Source: DASQBT01 sp035635075
GTDB lineage: Bacteria > Pseudomonadota > Gammaproteobacteria > Burkholderiales > Thiobacillaceae
DNA length: 31,677 bases
Assembly: GCA_035635075.1 (NCBI GenBank)
Contig: DASQBT010000139.1
Location: 1-31,677, forward strand
Reading direction: 5' to 3'
Below, one piece after another: positions 26,098-31,677 of this stretch. The notes under the pieces are model-generated. The model saw only the letters and a list, made by a program, of their open reading frames with translations. It made no database searches and was not told where the DNA came from. The position numbers and the translations under genes are program-made. Each line of letters starts with the position of its first letter. Positions within the stretch are counted from its first letter, which is position 1.

Positions 26098-27566
26098 CGC
26101 TGCTCGATATCATCCTGCTGGCGCCGCTCGTCGGCGGCCTGTTGCTCGCCTTCATCGGGCATCGCGCACTCGCCGGCTGGCTCAACGTGGCCACCTGCGG
26201 CGTTACCTTCGCCGCCTCGCTGGGCCTGGCGCTGGATGTGTTCGACCATGGAGCGCGGCTGTCCGCAGCCCGCATGTTCTATATCGACGCCTTCAACGTC
26301 TATCTGGTCGCCCTCACCGCTTTCGTCGGCCTCACCACCTCGATCTTCTCGCGCCCTTACATGCGTCACGAGGTCGAGCGCGGGCGCGTCACCGACCGGC
26401 GCATGCGCCTCTATCACTCGATGTACCAGGGCTTCCTGTTCTCGATGCTGCTGGCGCTGTCGACCAACAATCTGGGCATCATGTGGGTGGCCATGGAGTC
26501 GGCGACTCTGACCACCGTGCTGCTGGTTTCGCTTTACCGCACCCCGGAGTCGATCGAAGCGGCCTGGAAATATTTCGTGCTGTGCGGGGTCGGCATCGCC
26601 CAGGCCCTGTTCGGCACCGTGCTCATCTACTTCGCCGCCGAGAATCGGCCGGGCGGCGAGCGCGGCGACACGCTGCTGTGGACCGTGCTGCACGACACCA
26701 CGGCCGGCGCCCTGGACCCGGCGGTGGTCTCGCTCGCCTTCGTCTTCCTGCTGGTCGGCTACGGCACCAAGGTCGGCCTGGTGCCGCTGCACAACTGGCT
26801 GCCGGATGCCCACTCCGAAGGCCCGACGCCGATGTCCGCAGTGCTCTCCGGGCTGCTGCTGAATGTCGCCCTGTATGCCCTGGTGCGATTCAAGATGCTG
26901 GTGGACGCCTCCCTGCACATGCAGCTCGCCGGCCACCTGATGATGGGCTTCGGCCTGCTGTCGTTCGTCATCGCCGGGCTGTTTCTGCACCGTCAGCACG
27001 ACATCAAGCGCATGTACAGCTATTCCTCCATCGAGCACATGGGGCTGATGACCTTTGCCTTCGGAATCGGCGGACCGCTGGCCACCTTCGGCGCGCTGTT
27101 GCACATGACCATGAACTCGCTCACCAAATCGGCCATCTTCGTCACCGTCGGCTATGCCTCGCAACTTGCCAGCACGCAGCGCATCGACCGGATTCGCGGC
27201 CTCATCCGCACCCAGCCCAGCATCGGCTGGGGGCTGTTGATCGGCACCGTGGCGATCGCTGGCTTCCCGCCCTTCGGCGTGTTCATCAGCGAGTTCCTGT
27301 TGTTGATGGCCACCATGAAGTCCTGGCCCTGGCTGACCATCCCGCTGCTGTTCGGCTTCGGCGTGGCCTTTGCCGGCCTGTTCCGCCACCTGCAACCTAT
27401 GGTCTTCGGTGAGGCGCCGCCCGGACAGAAACCGGTCCAGGCCAACATGCTGCCGGTGGCGATCCATCTGGCGCTGGTGCTGTGGTTCGGTCTTTCCCTG
27501 CCGACCTTCCTGTCGGGCTGGTTCGAACAGGCCACGCTGCTGATTTCGGGGGCCTCGCTGCGATGA
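26094..27566 (+). CDS. hyfF: Hydrogenase-4 subunit F-like antiporter subunit (HyfF)
   Basis: A 490-residue NuoL/M/N-like antiporter subunit. Key segments are WVAMESATLTTVLLVSLY (membrane Glu), GYGTKVGLVPLHNWLPDAHSEGPTPMSA (membrane Lys), HDIKRMYSYSSIEHMG and GFPPFGVFISEF. It is the second ion-pumping type subunit of the cluster, besides HyfB. Start at 26094 overlaps the hyfE stop; its own stop overlaps hyfG (ATGA at 27563-27566). Confidence 0.92.
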   Translation: MTLLDIILLAPLVGGLLLAFIGHRALAGWLNVATCGVTFAASLGLALDVFDHGARLSAARMFYIDAFNVYLVALTAFVGLTTSIFSRPYMRHEVERGRVTDRRMRLYHSMYQGFLFSMLLALSTNNLGIMWVAMESATLTTVLLVSLYRTPESIEAAWKYFVLCGVGIAQALFGTVLIYFAAENRPGGERGDTLLWTVLHDTTAGALDPAVVSLAFVFLLVGYGTKVGLVPLHNWLPDAHSEGPTPMSAVLSGLLLNVALYALVRFKMLVDASLHMQLAGHLMMGFGLLSFVIAGLFLHRQHDIKRMYSYSSIEHMGLMTFAFGIGGPLATFGALLHMTMNSLTKSAIFVTVGYASQLASTQRIDRIRGLIRTQPSIGWGLLIGTVAIAGFPPFGVFISEFLLLMATMKSWPWLTIPLLFGFGVAFAGLFRHLQPMVFGEAPPGQKPVQANMLPVAIHLALVLWFGLSLPTFLSGWFEQATLLISGASLR

Positions 27567-29161
27567 CTCCGGAAGTGCCGTTTGCCCGGTTCCTCGGCCG
27601 CCTGGCCGAGGCCGGTCTGGCCGTCGAGGTTCAGGCCGCGCCGCATCTGGCGCCGGCCCGGATTATCGCAGTGGCAAACGACGACTGGGGTCTGCTCGGC
27701 CGGGAATCCCGCGCCTGGGACTGCCGCTGGGCGGCCGGTTGGGGCGAGGAGATCGGCGCCGCTGCGGACCAGACCATCCGCATCAATGCCTGCTTCGAGA
27801 AGGACGGCGCGTATCTGCTGGCCCGTACCACGGTAACGCGCGCCCACCCAATGCTGCCCTCGCATACGCCGTATTACCCGGCTGCCGACCGGCCCGAGCG
27901 GCATACCCAGGACCTGTTCGGGGTGGCTTTCTCCGACCATCCGGATGCGCGGCGCTGGACACGACATCGGGCCTGGAAGAGTTCGGAGTATCCGTTGCGC
28001 CGGGACTTCCCAGCCGCCGGCCGGCCGGCCGCATCGACGCCGGCCGACCACCAATACCGGTTTCTCGCCGCCCATGGCAGCGGCGTCTATGAGATACCGG
28101 TGGGGCCGGTTCATGCCGGGATCATCGAGCCGGGGCACTTCCGCTTTCAGGCAGTGGGCGAGACCGTGCTCAATCTGGAGGAGCGCCTGGGCTACACCCA
28201 CAAGGGCATTGAGAAGATCGCCGAGGGCCGCGATGCCCTGGGCCTCGCGCGCCTGGCCGGGCGCGTCTCGGGCGATTCCACCGTGGCCCATGCCTGGGCT
28301 GCGTGCATGGCGATGGAGCGGGCGGGGGGCCTTCAACCGCCGCCGCGCGCGCTCTGGCTGCGCGCCCTGATGTGCGAGCGCGAACGGGTCGCAAACCATC
28401 TGGGCGACATCGGCGCGATCGTCAACGACGTCGGCTTCGCCTTCGGCTTCTACCAGTTTGGGCGGTTGCGCGAGGCCTGGCAGCGCGCATCGAACACCGC
28501 CTTCGGCCACCGTTTCATGATGGACGGCATCGTCCCGGGCGGCGTCGCGGTCGATCTGGCGCCGCCTTTCATCTCCGCCATGCGCGACGAGGCCGATGCC
28601 CTGCGCCAGCAGGTTGGCAAGCTGATGGCCATCCTGTACGACTCGCCGTCGCTCACCAACCGGCTGCTCGGCACCGGGATACTGAGTCCAGAACAGGCCG
28701 CCGCGCTCGGCTGCATGGGCTGCGTGGGCCGCGCTTCGAGCCTGGACTTCGACGTTCGCCGCAATGCGCCCTATGCGCCTTATGACCAAGTCGAGGTGAA
28801 GGGCGTGCTGCATCACACCGGCGATGTCAACGCCAGGGTGCGGGTGCGCCATGAGGAAATCATCACCTCGCTCGACCTCATTACTGCGCTGCTCGACGGG
28901 CTGCCGACTGGGCCGATCCGCGGCGAGTGGCAGGACCCCACGGAGGCCAGCGAAGGGCTCGGCATGGTCGAGGGCTGGCGCGGTGAGATCATCAGCTATG
29001 TGCGCTTCGGCGGCGACGGGCGCATCGCGCGCTTTTTCGCGCGCGACCCGTCCTGGACCACCTGGCCTGCGCTGGAAGCGCTGATCCATGACAACATCGT
29101 TCCCGACTTTCCGGTGTGCAACAAGTCAGTGAACGGCTCGTACTCGGGACACGACCTGTAA
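27563..29161 (+). CDS. hyfG: HyfG-like large subunit lacking Ni-Fe ligands (NuoCD-like, EhrL type)
   Basis: A 532-residue fusion of a NuoC-like domain (residues about 60-150, with ERHTQDLFGVAFSDHPD and YPLRRDF) and a NuoD / hydrogenase large-subunit domain. It retains VGPVHAGIIEPGHFRF, YTHKGIEKIAEG and RVSGDSTVAH. In active group-4 hydrogenases the last motif reads RVCGICGFAH; here both cysteines are Ser236 and Ser239. The C-terminal DPCYSC motif is replaced by NGSYSG (Ser526, Gly529), and the protein ends there with no sign of a cleavable tail. It therefore cannot bind a Ni-Fe centre in the known way. This fits the energy-converting hydrogenase-related (Ehr) large subunits. Overlaps hyfF and hyfI. 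Confidence 0.9.
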   Translation: MTPEVPFARFLGRLAEAGLAVEVQAAPHLAPARIIAVANDDWGLLGRESRAWDCRWAAGWGEEIGAAADQTIRINACFEKDGAYLLARTTVTRAHPMLPSHTPYYPAADRPERHTQDLFGVAFSDHPDARRWTRHRAWKSSEYPLRRDFPAAGRPAASTPADHQYRFLAAHGSGVYEIPVGPVHAGIIEPGHFRFQAVGETVLNLEERLGYTHKGIEKIAEGRDALGLARLAGRVSGDSTVAHAWAACMAMERAGGLQPPPRALWLRALMCERERVANHLGDIGAIVNDVGFAFGFYQFGRLREAWQRASNTAFGHRFMMDGIVPGGVAVDLAPPFISAMRDEADALRQQVGKLMAILYDSPSLTNRLLGTGILSPEQAAALGCMGCVGRASSLDFDVRRNAPYAPYDQVEVKGVLHHTGDVNARVRVRHEEIITSLDLITALLDGLPTGPIRGEWQDPTEASEGLGMVEGWRGEIISYVRFGGDGRIARFFARDPSWTTWPALEALIHDNIVPDFPVCNKSVNGSYSGHDL

Positions 29162-29676
29162 TGCTGCGCATCCTGGGAAAAATCCAACGCATCGGCATCA
29201 TCACCGAGCAGTTGCCGTCCTGCGATGAACCCGCCCTCGCCGAGATCGGGGAGCAGATCAAGGCGCGCATTGGCGAGCGCTTCGGCGGCAGCCTGGCCAT
29301 CCGGGAAGTGGACGCCGGCTCCTGCAACGGCTGCGAGCTGGAAATCCAGGCGCTGAACAACCCCTGGTACGGCATTGAACGCTACGGCGTGCATTTCGTC
29401 GCCAGTCCGCGCCATGCCGACCTGCTGCTGGTCACCGGCCCGGTGGCGCGCCACATGGAGGAAGCGCTGCGCCGCACCTATGCCGCCACCCCTGAACCGC
29501 GGCTGGTCATCGCGGTGGGCGCCTGCGGCGCGAACGGAGGCGAGTTCGGCGAGAGCTACGCCTCGCGCGGCGCGGTTGCCAACGTCATCCCCGTCGATGC
29601 GGTGATCCGCGGCTGCCCGCCGACCCCGTTCGACCTCATGCGCGGGATACTCGAAGCCATCGGTAGAAGGGTCTGA
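29161..29676 (+). CDS. hyfI: HyfI-like Fe-S small subunit (NuoB type)
   Basis: A 171-residue NuoB / hydrogenase small-subunit homologue. Four cysteines that would hold the proximal [4Fe-4S] cluster (N2 equivalent) are present: two in GSCNGCELE, one in VGACGANGG and one in RGCPPTP. It ends soon after the last cysteine and lacks the longer C-terminal extension of E. coli HyfI/HycG. The ATG at 29161 shares its A with the hyfG stop (TAATG). No HyfH/NuoI-like ferredoxin gene lies between hyfG and hyfI, so the electron partner of this cluster is not encoded here. Confidence 0.92.
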   Translation: MLRILGKIQRIGIITEQLPSCDEPALAEIGEQIKARIGERFGGSLAIREVDAGSCNGCELEIQALNNPWYGIERYGVHFVASPRHADLLLVTGPVARHMEEALRRTYAATPEPRLVIAVGACGANGGEFGESYASRGAVANVIPVDAVIRGCPPTPFDLMRGILEAIGRRV

Positions 29677-29712
29677 CGGTGCCGCCAAAGCGCGCTTGCG
29701 CCATGCCGCGAT

Positions 29713-29742
29713 TTGACTGCCTGCCGCCATTTAAATGACAAT
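29713..29742 (+). promoter_or_regulatory. Candidate sigma-70 promoter before the second hyfB-like gene
   Basis: TTGACT (29713-29718, five of six) and GACAAT (29737-29742, four of six) are 18 bases apart, in a locally AT-richer gap of 142 bases. Predicted start near 29749 gives a leader of about 70 bases. A direct repeat ATGCCGCGAT (29703-29712 and 29741-29750) flanks the element. If real, the second hyfB-like gene is a separate transcription unit from hyfBCEFGI. Confidence 0.4.
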
Positions 29743-29818
29743 GCCGCGATACTTAATACTTGCGATTCTGCGGTCCTGCTGTTGGACACCGTGAGCCAGA
29801 TTCCGAGCGTCCGACTAC

Positions 29819-31677
29819 ATGACCGATTTGTTGACCTCCCTTGATCCGGTAGGCTGGGCCTGGGCCGGAGCGCTTTACTGGCTGTGCCTGGGCTTCGCCG
29901 CACTGCTCCTGCAACGCTCGCGATCGTTGCTCACCAACCTGGTGTTTCCGCTGGGGGCCTTGGGCGCCTTGTTCATCGCCGCCGTCGGCGTCGCCGGACT
30001 CATATTGCCCGGCAGCGCCATCGTCCTGCCCATCGGCCTGCCTGACCTGCCGTTCCATCTGCGCCTGGATGCCCTCTCGGCGTTCTTCTTAATGTTGCTG
30101 GGTGCAGCTTCATTTGGGGTCACGGTGTATGCAGCGGGTTACTTCAGAGGCATGGAGCGGGGCTCGCTCGCCTTGGTCGCCTTGTGGTATCACCTGTTCC
30201 TGGCGGGCATGGCAACGGTGATGCTGGCCGATGATGCCTACGCCTTCATGGTGGCTTGGGAGGTGATGGCCCTGTCATCGTATTTTCTGGTCACGACCGA
30301 TCATGACGTCCCGGAAATCCGCCATGCCGGATTTCTCTACCTGCTGATCGCCCACGTCGGCGCGGTGTCGTTGCTGCTGACCTTCGGTGTGCTCCAGGGC
30401 GGTCACGGCGCCTACACTTTCGAGTACATGCGCCACGCGGAGATGACGCCGTTCTGGGCCTCGGTCGCCTACCTGCTGGCGCTGGTCGGCTTCGGTGCCA
30501 AGGCCGGCTTGGTGCCCATGCATGTTTGGCTGCCGGAGGCGCACCCGGCGGCGCCGTCGCCCGTGTCGGCCTTAATGTCCGGCGTCATGCTGAAAACCGC
30601 AATCTACGGTCTGTTGCGGGTGAGCTTCGATCTCCTCAACGTGCAGTTCGGCTGGTGGGGCATGCTGGCACTGGCGCTGGGGCTGATCACAGCGCTCTAT
30701 GGCGTGATCTTCGCCGCCGTGCAATCGGACATGAAGCGGCTTCTGGCCTGGTCGTCAATCGAAAACATCGGCATTCTGCTGGCGGCCTTCGGCCTTACGC
30801 TGATCTTCTATACCGATGGCAAGGGTGCGCTGGCAGCGCTGACGCTGACTGCCATGCTGTATCACGCGCTCAATCATGCCTTCTTCAAGGGGTTGCTGTT
30901 TCTGGGCACCGGCGCGGTGCTGCACTCCACCGGCGAGCGGCGCATGGGCAAGCTCGGCGGGCTGATCCGTTTCATGCCGTGGACCGCCTGCCTGACGCTG
31001 GTCGGTGCGCTTGCCATCGCCGGGCTGCCGCCGCTCAACGGTTTCGTCTCGGAATGGCTGCTGCTGCAGGCTTTTCTGCTTACGCCGGGCCTGACCCAGC
31101 CTTATCTCAACATGGTGATTCCGGTGGCCGCTGCTTCGGTGGCGCTGGCGGCGGCGCTAGCCGCTTATGTCATGGTGAAATTCTTTGGCGTGATCTTTCT
31201 CGGTCAGCCGCGCGATGCGGCACTCCAGCACGCGCATGAAGCCAGTTGGCCGAAACGCCTGGGGATGCTCTGGCTGGCGACAGGCTGCGTGCTGTTGGGC
31301 CTTTTCCCGGCCCAAATCATTGGCTGGCTTGCGCCGGTGGTGCGCCAACTTACCAAGCAGACTCTGGTCAACGATGGCAACTGGCTGATGCTGGCGCCGG
31401 TGTCTGCCGCGCGCGCGAGCTACGCGCCGCTGATTTTCCTGGCGGTGGTGCTGGTGGTGCTGCTGCTGACCTACATCTGGGTGCGCCGCATCTATCATGG
31501 CCGCGTGCGCCGCGCCGATCCCTGGGATTGCGGCTACCCGGAACAGGACGCGCGCATGCAGGACAGCGCCGAAGGCTTTGGCCAGCCGATCCGGCATATT
31601 TTCAGCAGCTTCATGCGCGTCGAGCGGGATGTCCCGGATCCGTTCGACCGCCATCCGCACTACCGTGGCGATAGTCG
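29819..31677 (+). CDS. Second HyfB-like antiporter subunit (3' end outside window)
   Basis: An uninterrupted frame of 619 codons from the ATG at 29819 runs off the window end. It is a paralogue of the HyfB at 22358: compare AFMVAWEVMALSSYFLV, GFGAKAGLVPMHVWLPEAHP, SDMKRLLAWSSIENIG, GLPPLNGFVSEWLLLQ and DPWDCGYPEQDARMQ with the matching HyfB segments. The membrane Glu and Lys residues thought to carry ions are kept. By comparison about 60 C-terminal residues lie outside. It either opens a second Hyf/Ehr-type cluster or supplies an additional or alternative pump subunit to the first one. Confidence 0.88.
   Translation, partial: MTDLLTSLDPVGWAWAGALYWLCLGFAALLLQRSRSLLTNLVFPLGALGALFIAAVGVAGLILPGSAIVLPIGLPDLPFHLRLDALSAFFLMLLGAASFGVTVYAAGYFRGMERGSLALVALWYHLFLAGMATVMLADDAYAFMVAWEVMALSSYFLVTTDHDVPEIRHAGFLYLLIAHVGAVSLLLTFGVLQGGHGAYTFEYMRHAEMTPFWASVAYLLALVGFGAKAGLVPMHVWLPEAHPAAPSPVSALMSGVMLKTAIYGLLRVSFDLLNVQFGWWGMLALALGLITALYGVIFAAVQSDMKRLLAWSSIENIGILLAAFGLTLIFYTDGKGALAALTLTAMLYHALNHAFFKGLLFLGTGAVLHSTGERRMGKLGGLIRFMPWTACLTLVGALAIAGLPPLNGFVSEWLLLQAFLLTPGLTQPYLNMVIPVAAASVALAAALAAYVMVKFFGVIFLGQPRDAALQHAHEASWPKRLGMLWLATGCVLLGLFPAQIIGWLAPVVRQLTKQTLVNDGNWLMLAPVSAARASYAPLIFLAVVLVVLLLTYIWVRRIYHGRVRRADPWDCGYPEQDARMQDSAEGFGQPIRHIFSSFMRVERDVPDPFDRHPHYRGDS

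Noticed and set aside
22886..29089. Very long minus-strand open frames (486, 521 and 645 codons) opposite the hyf genes
   Set aside because: They are Gln/His/Arg/Gly-rich mirror frames of GC-rich membrane genes, have no family motifs, and the plus-strand genes are fully recognised.
27563..29676. Active [NiFe] hydrogenase
   Set aside because: Both Ni-Fe ligand motifs in the large subunit are lost (Ser/Ser and Ser/Gly).
30526..31674. Other plus-strand frames within the second hyfB-like gene
   Set aside because: The frame from 29819 is open to the window end and matches HyfB throughout; the others are frame shadows.
22358..31677. DAB-type (DabA/DabB) inorganic-carbon system
   Set aside because: Antiporter-like subunits are present but no DabA protein with its beta-carbonic-anhydrase-like zinc site is encoded; the NuoB-, NuoCD-, NuoH- and HyfE-like partners point to a Hyf/Ehr complex.

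Overview
The window reads as a continuous piece of a bacterial chromosome, most likely a betaproteobacterium with a chemolithoautotrophic lifestyle (the Nitrosomonadales / sulfur- and iron-oxidiser side of the class). The grounds are gene order (yceD-rpmF-plsX-fabHDG-acpP-fabF ... pabC-mltG-tmk-holB-pilZ-tatD), a Pseudomonas-type pyruvate carboxylase subunit A, and a second half with SulP anion transporters, a gamma-carbonic anhydrase and a Hyf-type membrane complex. The taxonomic call is inference; no rRNA or tRNA gene is present to test it.

Region 1 (1-13,563) is a housekeeping block. A biotin carboxylase gene (pycA) on the minus strand diverges from a long plus-strand operon. That operon covers fatty-acid and phospholipid initiation (plsX, fabH, fabD, fabG, acpP, fabF), p-aminobenzoate synthesis (a pabB homologue and pabC), murein processing (mltG), dTMP kinase (tmk), the DNA polymerase III delta prime subunit (holB) and a type IV pilus PilZ protein. 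Several junctions overlap by a few bases (GTGA, TAATG, ATGA), suggesting translational coupling. A clear rho-independent terminator follows pilZ, and tatD lies just beyond it. A textbook sigma-70 promoter sits so close to yceD that its mRNA should be practically leaderless.

Region 2 (13,564-22,079) looks like an anion / inorganic-carbon transport region: a universal stress protein (minus strand), a SulP transporter coupled by an ATGA overlap to a gamma-class carbonic anhydrase, an NtrC-type response regulator with its histidine kinase (minus strand), and, divergent from the kinase, a small unknown ORF and a second SulP transporter. The divergent gap holds a candidate sigma-54 promoter with a dyad about 100 bp upstream of its predicted start, where an NtrC-type activator could bind.

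Region 3 (22,080-31,677) encodes six tightly packed Hyf-like genes in the order B-C-E-F-G-I, followed by a second, edge-truncated hyfB paralogue behind its own candidate promoter. All four cysteines that would hold the Ni-Fe centre are replaced in the HyfG protein, while the cysteines for the Fe-S cluster in HyfI are kept. It is therefore not a hydrogenase but a complex-I-like assembly of the kind described as energy-converting hydrogenase-related (Ehr) complexes. What it oxidises or reduces, and whether it works with the neighbouring SulP / carbonic anhydrase genes, cannot be read from the sequence and is the most interesting open question here.
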